From contig JBDSLU010000272.1 in the NCBI GenBank assembly GCA_039916225.1, forward strand, positions 1 to 25,730: DNA of 25,730 bases, given 5' to 3'. Shown piece by piece: positions 7,874-16,211 of the stretch (the stretch's first letter is position 1; each line of letters starts with the position of its first letter). The DNA comes from JBDSLU01 sp039916225. Lineage in GTDB: Bacteria > Acidobacteriota > Vicinamibacteria > Vicinamibacterales > Vicinamibacteraceae. A program made the position numbers and the translations under genes. The notes beneath the pieces are model-generated. The model did not search any database. It saw only the letters and a program-made list of their open reading frames with translations, and had not been told where the DNA came from.

Positions 7874-8723
7874 TAACTCACATTTGTTTCGGGAGCGTTC
7901 ACGACACGTCCCGTATCTCGGTAGCGACTCGATGCGCAGATGCACAGGTTATCGAGAGCGGCATCCCTCGAGCGGCGCCAACTCTGCGACATGGCATCGA
8001 AGATCGAAGGGCGTGGACATCCACGCCGGGGGTGAGCCGATGGACCTGCGGAGCAAACGTAGCGCCGGAGGTCCCGGAGACGCCTCGATCCACCGCCCGC
8101 CGAATGCTGCAGGACGAACCTAGTTGAATCCCGTGATGTCTACTGTCCCATTGCGCACACCTGGGGACGGCCTGGCGTGCGACCCCGCAGCCGCGCGTGT
8201 CCCAGCTGAGCGGGGACAGCGGCGCGCAGTTGAAAGCGCCCGAGGCGTGATACGACGTCGCGGGCAGTATTGGCGCGCCGCACCAGGGCACACACGCCGG
8301 GCCAGCCCAGCGGCCGGCAGCGAGCATCAAGACGACAACAGGGACGGGAGCAGGAGCTCTGACGATATGCGGCTCGCTTGTCTTGAAGGCAAGCCGCGTA
8401 CCGGAAGCATCCAGGGCAAAACGGGCCGAACCGGGCGTTTTTCGTTACAGGACTAGTGCCGGCACCCACGGCCCATGCGGACTTTCACGCCGGCGCATCA
8501 AAAATCCGCGCCCCCAGCTGCAGCGGCGCGCGCACCGACGTGCCAGGAAATCAGGCCTTTCGAGGGTGAGTCCGCGGCCGAGGCTTCACGACGATCAACA
8601 CGTCATAGCCGAGGAGCACGAGCAATCGCCCAAGTCACGGTCGTGCGAGAAGCCGGCTAGGTAGGTCGATCAGCCCGGGCGTGGGAAGCGCGTCGAGGAA
8701 GCGGTCGGGGGATGCGGTGCAGC
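7874..8723. other. 0.85-kb intergenic region between divergent metal-efflux operons
   Basis: No open frame here has a convincing ribosome site, protein-like composition or known motif; frames on both strands are Arg/Pro/Cys-rich translations typical of non-coding GC-rich DNA. No tRNA or insertion-sequence ends were seen. Weak structures are present: TGTCCC/GGGACA around 8198-8218 and AAAACG/CGTTTT around 8418-8441, the latter ending in a short T-run and possibly a terminator. The region must contain the promoter of the left operon. Confidence 0.5.
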
Positions 8724-8757
8724 CTTGGCCCTCCGATGTCGGGCCAAGTGGTATAAA
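8724..8757 (+). promoter_or_regulatory. dyad operator and extended -10 promoter of RND operon 2
   Basis: CTTGGCCC (8724-8731) and GGGCCAAG (8741-8748) form a perfect 8-bp inverted repeat with a 9-nt spacer. It is followed at once by TGGTATAAA (8749-8757), an extended -10. A weak -35, TTGGCC (8725-8730), would sit 20-21 bp from the -10. A dyad inside an overlong spacer is the layout of MerR-family metal-responsive promoters. The predicted transcript would begin only a few nt before the ATG at 8770. No merR-like gene is in the window. Confidence 0.6.
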
Positions 8758-8769
8758 GGCCGAGCCGTC

Positions 8770-9066
8770 ATGCGTCGTCCGTCGACCGTCCTGCTCGTCG
8801 CCCTGCTCTGCGCCATGACCAGCGGCGTCTTGGAACTGGTGTTCCCCGAGCAGTGCGGCGCCGACGATTTCGCATCCTCAGCCGGTGATGGCGCCTGCCC
8901 GCCGACCTGCCTGCGCTGCCACTGCGCCCGCCCATTTGACGTCGTGGCGCCCGTGCTGCTCGTCGATGTGACAACCCGGCTCGCCGATTGGGCCGAGCCG
9001 TGTCCCGCGGTCATCCTCTCCGCTCCCGCCGACGTCCTGCACGTCCCCCGACCTGCCGCCGCGTAG
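8770..9066 (+). CDS. small Cys-rich membrane or secreted protein (leader of RND operon 2)
   Basis: 98 residues from the ATG at 8770; an upstream TTG at 8725 would overlap the operator and is rejected. A hydrophobic N-terminal segment (about residues 7-25) is followed by a Cys cluster: C29, C43, C47, C50-H51-C52, then C78. The spacing CPPTCLRCHC suggests a metal or disulfide site. A second hydrophobic stretch is at about 58-67. No family is recognised. It is the first gene after a dyad-type promoter and is separated from the czcCBA-like genes by a terminator-like hairpin. It could be a metal-binding periplasmic protein or a leader whose translation influences the hairpin; both ideas are inference. 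Confidence 0.65.
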   Translation: MRRPSTVLLVALLCAMTSGVLELVFPEQCGADDFASSAGDGACPPTCLRCHCARPFDVVAPVLLVDVTTRLADWAEPCPAVILSAPADVLHVPRPAAA

Positions 9067-9078
9067 GTCCGTGCCGTA

Positions 9079-9099
9079 GGACTGCGTTTTCCGCAGTCC
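9079..9099 (+). terminator. terminator-like or attenuator hairpin before the czcCBA-like genes
   Basis: GGACTGCG-TTTTC-CGCAGTCC is a perfect 8-bp stem with a 5-nt loop, followed by GGTTTTC. It begins 12 nt after the stop of the small Cys-rich gene and ends 30 nt before the TolC-like ATG. Shape and position suggest partial termination or attenuation inside the operon; the T-run is short. Confidence 0.55.
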
Positions 9100-9129
9100 G
9101 GTTTTCATCGCACTTCATCGGGGGAAGTC

Positions 9130-10344
9130 ATGCGTTTCGCGTGTACTGCGGCCGCCCTGGCGGGCGCCGTGTCACTCTGCCCTGCGCGCGCCAGCGCTCA
9201 GACCGTTGTCAGCTTGGCCGACGTTCTGACGATCGCTCGAGAGCGAGCTCCGGGGATCGTCAGCGCACGCCTCGCGTTGGCGGAGGCCCGTGGTCGCGTG
9301 GCCGGCGCATCTATCCGGCGCACCTACAACCCCGAAGTCGAGGTGGCCGCGGGCGATCGCCGGGGGGACTCCCGATCAACGGATCTCGACGTGGGACTTT
9401 CTCAACGATTCGAACCGTCCGGCGCCCGATCGGCTCGCGTCGCGGGGGCGAACGCCCGGTTGGCTGAGGCCACCGCGAGTGTGGAGGAGACGACCAGGGC
9501 CGTGCTCCGAGAAGCGGCGCTGACCTTTTACCAAGCGCTCTACATCGGCGAAAAAATCCGCCTGCTCACCACCGCGGAGACGTCGGCGGCCTCCGTGTTC
9601 AGTGCCGCAAACCGACGGTATCGCGCCGGCGACATTCCGGTCCTGGATGTCAACCTGGCCCGCGCATCGCTCGCACGCGCTCGAGCGGATCGCCGAGCCG
9701 CCGAGGCCGAAGAGGCCGCAGCGCTCGGCACCCTCAGGGCGCTGCTCCTCCATCAGGGCGCCCTCAAGGTCCAAGGCCGCCTGACCCTTCCTCCAGCGCT
9801 GGAGCCGGAGGCGCTAAACCGGTCGCTGGCTGAGCGGCCTGAGCTGCGCGTCCTGGAAGCAGCGATACACGATGCAGAAGCGGACGTGGCGCAGGGCCGT
9901 TCCTTGGCGCGGCCCGAGTACGGCCTGGCCGCCCGATACCAGCGCGAGGAAGGTAGTCGCATCATCCTCGGCGGGGTGACCGTCACGCTGCCGGTGTTCT
10001 CGAAAGGACAGGAGCTGCTCGCGGTCGGATCGGCCCGGGCGACTCGCCTCCGGGCGGAGTTGGAGGCCGCCCGCGCGCGCGTTCGCATCGAACTCGAAAC
10101 AGCTCTGAGCGCCTACGAGAAGCGAACGGCAGCCGTGCAGGTGCTCGAGACTGACGCCGTTCCGGGGCTCGACGAGAACGACGCCCTGACCGCTCGTAGC
10201 TTCGAGGTGGGTCAGATCGGACTGACCGACCTGCTGCTCATCCGGCGCGAGCTTCTCGACACCCGAACTCAATATCTGTCCACCTTGCTGGAGGCCGCTT
10301 TGGCGCGTGTCGACCTCGACGCGACCGCGGCGGTGCTGCGATGA
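9130..10344 (+). CDS. czcC: CzcC-like TolC-family outer-membrane protein
   Basis: 404 residues. The signal peptide is cleaved near ASA-QT (residue 23). Two OEP halves are visible: SLADVLTIARERAPGI starts the first and RSLAERPELRVLEAAI the second. GLSQRFEPSGARSARVAGA (about 92-110) is the conserved segment following the first strand region. It is the outer-membrane duct of RND system 2. A purine-rich GGGGGAA lies just before the ATG. Its TGA overlaps the adaptor ATG (ATGA at 10341-10344). Confidence 0.9.
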   Translation: MRFACTAAALAGAVSLCPARASAQTVVSLADVLTIARERAPGIVSARLALAEARGRVAGASIRRTYNPEVEVAAGDRRGDSRSTDLDVGLSQRFEPSGARSARVAGANARLAEATASVEETTRAVLREAALTFYQALYIGEKIRLLTTAETSAASVFSAANRRYRAGDIPVLDVNLARASLARARADRRAAEAEEAAALGTLRALLLHQGALKVQGRLTLPPALEPEALNRSLAERPELRVLEAAIHDAEADVAQGRSLARPEYGLAARYQREEGSRIILGGVTVTLPVFSKGQELLAVGSARATRLRAELEAARARVRIELETALSAYEKRTAAVQVLETDAVPGLDENDALTARSFEVGQIGLTDLLLIRRELLDTRTQYLSTLLEAALARVDLDATAAVLR

Positions 10345-11528
10345 CCCGTCTCCTTGCCTTTGTCCTGATCGCACCGTGGGCCCTCATCGGCTGCCGACGT
10401 GCGGCCGAACCGTCAGCCGCCAAGGCAGACGCGCCGGAGGCCGCGTCGGAGGCCGCGGAGGGGCACGGCAACGCCACGGAGGTGCGGATTGAACCGGGCA
10501 TGCTTCGAGATCTGCGCATCACCACCGCGAAGGTGGAATCACGTCGCGGCGACGAGCAGGTCACGCTGCTGGGCGAGCTGGGGGTGGACGAAGGGGCGTA
10601 CGCCGAGGCGGGCGTCTCGGTGGCAGCCCGGATCGTCCGGTTGCGCGCCTCATTGGGCGAATCGGTCCAGGTCGACCAGGCGTTGATGGAGCTACAGTCC
10701 CAGGCCGTCGGCCAAGCGCGGGCCGAGTACCTCACGGCGACGGCGCGCCAGACCCTCGCCGACAGCGCGCTGACACGCAAACTGGAGCTCGCCGCCGAGC
10801 GGATCGCCCCCCAGCGCGAAGTGCAGGAGGCAGAAGCCGAGGCAGCAGCGGCGCGGGCCGCGGTCCGAGCGGCGTCAGCGGCGCTGCATGCGATCGGAGT
10901 CGGAACCCCAGAAGACGGGCAGGATGCCGCACGAGCCTCCTTCTTCACTCTGCGCTCCCCCGTCAGCGGCACCGTGATCGAGCGGAAAGCCCTCCAAGGG
11001 CAGATGCTCGAGCCCGGGACGCCAGCGTTCCGCATCGCGAATCTCTCGACACTGTGGCTGACAGTGCACGCCTTCGAGCGCGACGCGTTGCGCATCCGCA
11101 AAGGTGCGGCGGCTCGCGTCACGTTCGCGGCGCTTCCGGGTGAGGACTTCAGCGGCCAGGTGGCGTTGGTCGGCGGACAAGTCTCGACCGAGTCACGCAC
11201 CATCGACGTCCGCATCGCCATTCGCAATCGCGCCGCCCTGCTGCGCCCTGGGATGTCAGCCACGGCAACCGTCCCGATTGGCGTCAGCGACACGCCGATT
11301 CTCGCCGTCCCGGTCGCCGCCGTGCAGCGCGTGAGCGAGAACTGGTGCGTCTTCCTCCCGAAGGCCGCGGGTCTGTTCGAAATTCGTCGCATCGGGCGGG
11401 GGCGCGACCTCGGCACCGAGGTCGAAGTCGTCTCAGGGTTGAAGGCCGAAGAGACCATCGTCGTCGACGGCGCTTTCCTCTTGAAATCACAGGCCGAGAA
11501 GTCCGAGGCCGGTCACGAGGACCACTGA
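10341..11528 (+). CDS. czcB: CzcB-like periplasmic adaptor, predicted lipoprotein
   Basis: 395 residues. A lipobox ALIGC puts the lipidated Cys at residue 18, so it is probably anchored by lipid and not by a helix. Next are an acidic, Ala-rich linker with one HGN, a first lipoyl half (VAARIVRLRASLGESVQVDQ split by a helical hairpin of about residues 122-190), a second half (LRSPVSGTVIERKALQGQ), a beta-barrel (LSTLWLTVHAFERD) and a membrane-proximal domain ending near 382. The tail EAGHEDH adds two His. It couples the CzcA-like pump to the CzcC-like channel; overlap with both neighbours is minimal (ATGA upstream, 7-nt gap downstream). Confidence 0.92.
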   Translation: MTRLLAFVLIAPWALIGCRRAAEPSAAKADAPEAASEAAEGHGNATEVRIEPGMLRDLRITTAKVESRRGDEQVTLLGELGVDEGAYAEAGVSVAARIVRLRASLGESVQVDQALMELQSQAVGQARAEYLTATARQTLADSALTRKLELAAERIAPQREVQEAEAEAAAARAAVRAASAALHAIGVGTPEDGQDAARASFFTLRSPVSGTVIERKALQGQMLEPGTPAFRIANLSTLWLTVHAFERDALRIRKGAAARVTFAALPGEDFSGQVALVGGQVSTESRTIDVRIAIRNRAALLRPGMSATATVPIGVSDTPILAVPVAAVQRVSENWCVFLPKAAGLFEIRRIGRGRDLGTEVEVVSGLKAEETIVVDGAFLLKSQAEKSEAGHEDH

Positions 11529-11535
11529 GGCCACG

Positions 11536-14500
11536 ATGATTGCCCGCATCATTCGTACGGCGTTCCAGGCGCCCCTGATTACCGCTCTCCTGGTCTCGGC
11601 GGGATCCGCGATCGGGGCGGTCTGGCTGCAGGACCTCCGGCGCGACGTCTTTCCCGATCTCTCGGCCCCGGTTTTCAACGTCATCGCGCAGAACGCCGCG
11701 ATGGGCGCTGAGGACCTCGAGACGGCGATTGCGATTCCCCTCGAGGTCGAGCTCGCCGGCCTCCCTGACGTGCGCCGAATCCGTTCGAATTCGCAGCTGG
11801 GCGTCGCGCAGGTGACGGTGGAGTTCGAGCCGGACGCCGACTACTACCGCTCGCGCCAGTTCGTGGCCGAGCGGGTGGCTCAGGCAGCCGGGCAGCTCCC
11901 GCCCGGGACCGAAGCGCCACTCATTTCCAGCCTGACGGGGCGACTGAACGAGATCTTCGAGTTCACGCTGGAAGCCGACGCCGGCAGCGCCGACCTGATG
12001 ACCCTCCGCGACCTCGCGGAGTTCGACGTCAAGAACCGCCTTCTTGCAGTGCCTGGCGTGGCGGCCGTGGAGCGGCTTGGCGGCTACTTGCGCCAGTTCC
12101 AGGTGCAGCTCGACCCGGAGCGCATGGCGGCGCGGCGGGTCAGCCTCGACGAAGTGCTGCATGCGGTCAATGAATCCAATGTGAACGCATCGGGCGGTGT
12201 CATCGCCCAGGGGCCGATCGAGTGGACGGTGCGTGCCGTTGGTCGCGTACAAACGACGGACGACCTGCGGAACACCGTCGTCACCGTCCGCGGGAACGTG
12301 CCGGTGCTCCTTGGCGATGTGGCCGACATCCGCGAGGCCGCGGCCGTTCGGCGCGGCGTCGCCCACCGGCTGGCAGGCGAGGTGGTCAGCGCCCGCGTGA
12401 CGAAGCAGTTCGGCGCGGACACGGTCGCCGTGGCGGCTGGCGTGCGCCAGGCGATCGACGACATCCGCCGCGGACTGCCGAAGGGCGTCCAGCTCCGCAT
12501 CGTCTACGACCAGTCGCAGCTCGTAAACTCCGCACTCGGCGGGGTCGGCCGGGCGGTGATGCTCGGCGCGGTGTTCGTCGTGCTGGTCATCCTGGGACTC
12601 CTCGGGAACTGGCGAGCCGCATTGGTCGTGACCCTGACGATCCCGGTGTCCATTGCGCTGGCCGGCATTTTCCTCCATTGGCTCGACGTCGGCTTGAACA
12701 CGATGACACTCGGTGGGCTGGCGATCGCCGTCGGTCTGCTGGTGGACGCGGCCATCATCATGGTGGAGAACATCCTGCACCGCCTTGCCGGTGCCTCCAC
12801 CCGGCGAGAACGGCACGAGCGGGCGCTTGCTGCGGCGGTCGAAGTCGCGCGGCCGATCGCGTTCGCCACGCTGATCGTCATCGTCGTGTTCCTGCCGCTC
12901 TTCGGGATGTCGGGCATCGAAGGGCGCATGTATCAGCCGCTCGCAGCCGCCGTGATGGCAGCGATGGCCGCGTCCCTGGTCCTCGCGGTCACCGTCGTGC
13001 CGATCGTGGCAGCACTGACACTCCGAGCACCGGCGCACGGCGCGGAGGAGGATGTCTGGCTCATCCGCTGGATCAAGGCGCGGTACACGCCGCTGCTCGA
13101 CCGTTGCCTCGCGCATCCCCGGATCGTGCTACTGGCGACCGTGCTACTCGCTGGGCCGTCGCTGGGCCTGGGATCGCTGATCGGCAGTGACTTCATGCCG
13201 CAGCTCGATGAGGGTGCGTTCCTGCTGCAGACGGTGCTCCCGACCGAGGCGTCGCTGGAAGAAGTCGACCGGCTCAATCACCGCGTGGAAGATGTGCTGC
13301 GGACAGTGCCTGAAGTCGACGACGTGATCCGCCGTACGGGCCGCGCAGAGCGGACTGAGGACCCCATGCCGCACACGCTCTCTGACGTGCTGGTCACGCT
13401 CAAACCCGATCGCAGCCGGGATCTGGAGGACATCGAAGCGGACATGCGAGAACGTCTCGCGCGCCTGCCCGGGATCGCGGTACTGTTCACCACACCACTG
13501 GGCATGCGCATCGACGAAGGCCTGGGCGGCACGCCCGCCGATATCTCCGTCCGCATCTTTGGGCCTGACCTCGAACTGCTCGGGACGCTCGCCGAGCAAG
13601 CGGAGCGCATCATGACCGGCGTGGAGGGCCTGACCGATCTCCGCGCTGAGGCGCTCACCGGGCTACCTCAGTTGCAAATCACGGTGAATCGGCAGGCGGC
13701 AGCACGGGTTGGGCTCGCTCCGGGCGACGTCATTCGCGCGATCGGCATCGGGCTGATCGGGCAGCAAGGCGCGCAGGTGTGGAGCGGCCAGCGCCGGTAC
13801 GACCTGATCGTCCGCCTGCGCGACGACCGTCGTAACAGCATCGCGGCGCTCAGGACGCTGCTCGTCGACGGCCACGACGGCACGCGAATCCCGCTGGGGC
13901 AGCTGGCCGATATCACCCAGACCTTTGGCCCCGCGGCGATCCGCCGGGAGGCGGGCACGCGTCGCATCGCCGTCGAAGCCTCCGTGACGGGTCGTGATCT
14001 GGGTAGCACGGCCGCAGACGTCCGCCAGCGCCTCGCGACGCAGCTCACGCTGCCGAGCGGCTACTTCTTCGATCTGGCTGGGCGGGTGGATAGTCAGGCG
14101 CGGGCTTCCCGCGCGCTGAGGATCGCGATCCTGGCGGCCCTCTTCGGCGTCTTCGTCTTGCTGAATCTCGCGCTCGGTTCCGCGGTCGAGGCTTCGCTGA
14201 TTCTGATCACGGTCCCGATCGCGTTCGTTGGCGGCATCCTCGCGCTGCTCGCGGCGGGTGAGACATGGAACGTGTCGTCGCTGGTGGGGCTCATCGGCCT
14301 CTTCGGCATCGCCGTGCAGAACAGCCTTGTCCTCGTCACGCAATCCCGCGGCCTGGAGCAGGAAGGCCGGGAGATCGGGCAGGCGGTTCGCGAAGCCAGT
14401 GTCGGCCGAGTCCGGCCGAAACTGATGACAGCCGGTACGGCCATGCTCGGCCTGCTCCCGCTGCTGGTCCTACGGCTTCACGGGACGGAGATCGAGCGGC

Positions 14501-14652
14501 CCTTGGCGATCGTGATGATTGGCGGCTTGGTGACGTCTACCCTCTTCACGCTCTTCGTCTTGCCGGTGTTCTACCTGCAGGTCCACCGATGGCTCCGAGC
14601 GCGCGAGCAGCGTCGCGCGTCAGCGCAGGCCCTGGCAGAGGCGGCGCCATGA
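11536..14652 (+). CDS. czcA: CzcA-like heavy-metal RND efflux permease
   Basis: 1038 residues, the normal family length. It is an inner-membrane proton/metal antiporter. The first helix is at about 12-30, TM4 reads AVGLLVDAAIIMVEN (D404, E411), and the conserved RPKLMT Lys is K962. At the position of CusA Glu939 there is Gln928. The CusA Cu/Ag methionines at the first two triad sites are replaced (FLLQT at about 562-566, HTLSD at about 613-617) and the RIDML motif is absent (MRIDEG at 657-662). A monovalent Cu/Ag substrate is therefore unlikely; a divalent cation is inferred. The classical CzcA DFG...DG TM4 motif is also absent, so this is not a canonical CzcA. GAGG lies 5 nt before the ATG. 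Confidence 0.93.
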   Translation: MIARIIRTAFQAPLITALLVSAGSAIGAVWLQDLRRDVFPDLSAPVFNVIAQNAAMGAEDLETAIAIPLEVELAGLPDVRRIRSNSQLGVAQVTVEFEPDADYYRSRQFVAERVAQAAGQLPPGTEAPLISSLTGRLNEIFEFTLEADAGSADLMTLRDLAEFDVKNRLLAVPGVAAVERLGGYLRQFQVQLDPERMAARRVSLDEVLHAVNESNVNASGGVIAQGPIEWTVRAVGRVQTTDDLRNTVVTVRGNVPVLLGDVADIREAAAVRRGVAHRLAGEVVSARVTKQFGADTVAVAAGVRQAIDDIRRGLPKGVQLRIVYDQSQLVNSALGGVGRAVMLGAVFVVLVILGLLGNWRAALVVTLTIPVSIALAGIFLHWLDVGLNTMTLGGLAIAVGLLVDAAIIMVENILHRLAGASTRRERHERALAAAVEVARPIAFATLIVIVVFLPLFGMSGIEGRMYQPLAAAVMAAMAASLVLAVTVVPIVAALTLRAPAHGAEEDVWLIRWIKARYTPLLDRCLAHPRIVLLATVLLAGPSLGLGSLIGSDFMPQLDEGAFLLQTVLPTEASLEEVDRLNHRVEDVLRTVPEVDDVIRRTGRAERTEDPMPHTLSDVLVTLKPDRSRDLEDIEADMRERLARLPGIAVLFTTPLGMRIDEGLGGTPADISVRIFGPDLELLGTLAEQAERIMTGVEGLTDLRAEALTGLPQLQITVNRQAAARVGLAPGDVIRAIGIGLIGQQGAQVWSGQRRYDLIVRLRDDRRNSIAALRTLLVDGHDGTRIPLGQLADITQTFGPAAIRREAGTRRIAVEASVTGRDLGSTAADVRQRLATQLTLPSGYFFDLAGRVDSQARASRALRIAILAALFGVFVLLNLALGSAVEASLILITVPIAFVGGILALLAAGETWNVSSLVGLIGLFGIAVQNSLVLVTQSRGLEQEGREIGQAVREASVGRVRPKLMTAGTAMLGLLPLLVLRLHGTEIERPLAIVMIGGLVTSTLFTLFVLPVFYLQVHRWLRAREQRRASAQALAEAAP

Positions 14653-15551
14653 GCAGCGGCCACACGCACGCCCACGAACCAGCGGCCAGCTCGGGACGCC
14701 TGACCGCAACGCTCGTTCTCGTCCTCGCGTATGCGGCGGCGGAGGTCATCGGGGGCCTCCTGTCGGGCTCCCTGGCCCTGCTCGCTGACGCGGGCCACAT
14801 GCTGTCGGACGCCGCAGCGCTTGGTCTCACGCTGTTCGCGCTCTGGTTCGCGCGCCGCGCACCCACGCCGACGCGCACGTTCGGGTACTTCCGGGCCGAA
14901 GTCCTGGCCGCACTGGTGAACGGGTCGACGTTGGTCGGCATCGCCCTGCTGATCTTCGTCGAAGCCATTCATCGACTTCGCCAGCCCAGCGCTGTCGAGG
15001 GCGGTTTGATGCTGGTGATCGCATGCGGTGGGCTCGTCATCAATCTTGCGGGGCTGCTCCTGTTGCGAAGCGAGCGCGGCGGCAACCTGAACATGCGGGG
15101 AGCCTGGCTGCATGTGCTGACCGATGCGCTCGGAAGCGCTCAGGCGATCGGCGCGGCGGTCCTCATCTGGGTGTTCGGGTGGGCGTGGGTCGACCCGGTC
15201 GCGTCGATCGCGATCGCGCTGCTGGTCGTCTACTCGTCGTGGGCGCTGCTGCGAGAGTCCATCGGGGTGCTGATGGAGGGGACGCCGGCCAACATCGACC
15301 CTGATGCCGTGTGTCGCTCGTTGCAGGCGGTCGTCGGCGTCGAGGACGTCCACGACTTCCATCTCTGGAGCATCACCAGCGGCTTCGTCGCGTTGTCGGC
15401 GCATCTGGTGGTGCCCGTCACGGCCGATCCTGGCGTGGTGCTTCGGGCGGCGGAGTCGTGCCTGGCCGACGAGTTCGGCATCCGGCATTCGACGCTGCAG
15501 CTGGACGTCGGCGGTGAGTGCCGACAGGCTCACCACGACATCCACGCCTGA
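14649..15551 (+). CDS. czcD: CDF-family zinc-type cation exporter (CzcD/ZitB-like)
   Basis: 300 residues; start chosen at 14649 because it overlaps the permease stop (ATGA) and has AGAGG 7 nt upstream. Six membrane helices lie within about residues 17-205. The transport site is H50/D54 in TM2 (AGHMLSD) and H155/D159 in TM5 (LHVLTDA): the HD-HD type linked to Zn/Cd in ZitB and ZnT proteins. The N-terminus is His-rich (HTHAH, 5-9), the cytoplasmic domain has VEDVHDFHLWSI (231-242), and the C-terminus has HHDIH. It moves metal from cytoplasm to periplasm, from where the CzcCBA-like system could expel it. It supports a Zn-class substrate for operon 2. Confidence 0.94.
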   Translation: MSSGHTHAHEPAASSGRLTATLVLVLAYAAAEVIGGLLSGSLALLADAGHMLSDAAALGLTLFALWFARRAPTPTRTFGYFRAEVLAALVNGSTLVGIALLIFVEAIHRLRQPSAVEGGLMLVIACGGLVINLAGLLLLRSERGGNLNMRGAWLHVLTDALGSAQAIGAAVLIWVFGWAWVDPVASIAIALLVVYSSWALLRESIGVLMEGTPANIDPDAVCRSLQAVVGVEDVHDFHLWSITSGFVALSAHLVVPVTADPGVVLRAAESCLADEFGIRHSTLQLDVGGECRQAHHDIHA

Positions 15552-15568
15552 TTGCAACGAGTCCTAGA

Positions 15569-15586
15569 TCCTTTGCGCGTAAAGGA
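15569..15586. terminator. weak hairpin between convergent genes
   Basis: TCCTTT-GCGCGT-AAAGGA is a perfect 6-bp inverted repeat 18 nt after the CDF stop, in the 99-nt gap between convergent genes. It lacks a T-run and is AT-poor only in the loop; a terminator role is weakly supported. Confidence 0.25.
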
Positions 15587-15650
15587 GGTCGACGTCTGAT
15601 TGCTGGCCTCGACGAGGTCTCAGCGGCCCGATGGGGCAAGAGGGGATCAG

Positions 15651-16211
15651 TTACGGCCGAGGGCGCCAGTCTGGGCGCGCGTCTCCCACGAAGCCAGCCC
15701 GGTTGGGCATCCGGACGGCGACCAGGGATCGCGCGTCGAGGACGTCGTCTTCCTTGACGATGCCGTTCATGCGGAGGATGTAGGCCGTCACAGCGTAGAC
15801 CTCCGAGTCCGTGAGCAATCCGGGCTGGGTGTATGGCATCGCGCGACGGGTGTAGTCCCACAGCGTCGTCGCGTATGGCCAGTAGCTCCCAACGGTCAAC
15901 ACCGGTGAGCTGGTCTGCAGCGTTCCGACTCCTCCGACGAGACGGGGAAAGTCGTTCGACCCTTCCCCGCTCGCCCCGTGGCAGGCGGCGCAGTGGGTTG
16001 TGAAGACCACGCGGCCCTCCCGCGCCGTGCCGTGACCTGGTGGCAGGCCGCGACCATCGGGGAAAACGGTCACGTCACGTTCGGAGACGATCGAGGGGAG
16101 AGGTGCGTGGCCGATGCCCGAGACGGATGGTGGCGACTGCGTCGCCCCCAGCACGCCGGCGCCCGCCCACACGGCTCCCGAGACGACGACTGCACGTAGG
16201 CCCTTAGACAT
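15651..16211 (-). CDS. soxD: SoxD/SorB-like monoheme cytochrome c
   Basis: 186 residues from the ATG at 16211; longer upstream starts lie inside soxC. An N-terminal hydrophobic segment (about 6-23) is a signal peptide. One heme site, CAACH (74-78), and a likely distal Met125 (RRAMPYTQPG) with the preceding SYWPYATTLWDYTRR segment match the cytochrome subunit of SoxCD and related sulfite dehydrogenases. It would take electrons from the molybdenum subunit encoded upstream and pass them to the respiratory chain. The start overlaps the soxC stop by 8 nt, so the two are co-translated. Confidence 0.85.
   Translation of the reverse strand: MSKGLRAVVVSGAVWAGAGVLGATQSPPSVSGIGHAPLPSIVSERDVTVFPDGRGLPPGHGTAREGRVVFTTHCAACHGASGEGSNDFPRLVGGVGTLQTSSPVLTVGSYWPYATTLWDYTRRAMPYTQPGLLTDSEVYAVTAYILRMNGIVKEDDVLDARSLVAVRMPNRAGFVGDARPDWRPRP

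Noticed and set aside
8198..8218. TGTCCC/GGGACA hairpin with 9-nt loop, considered as small-RNA or terminator element
   Set aside because: Short stem, no T-run and no adjacent gene end; expected by chance at this GC content.
7899..8469. Open frames of 109-143 codons in the divergent intergenic region
   Set aside because: No ribosome sites, no domain-like hydrophobic pattern, and several overlapping frames of similar quality on both strands.
11284..13116. 610-codon open frame on the minus strand opposite the czcA-like gene
   Set aside because: Antisense shadow with the same biased composition; no motifs or ribosome site.
14265..14648. 128-codon upstream extension of the CDF exporter
   Set aside because: It lies wholly inside the czcA-like gene in another frame; the ATGA overlap and AGAGG support the start at 14649.
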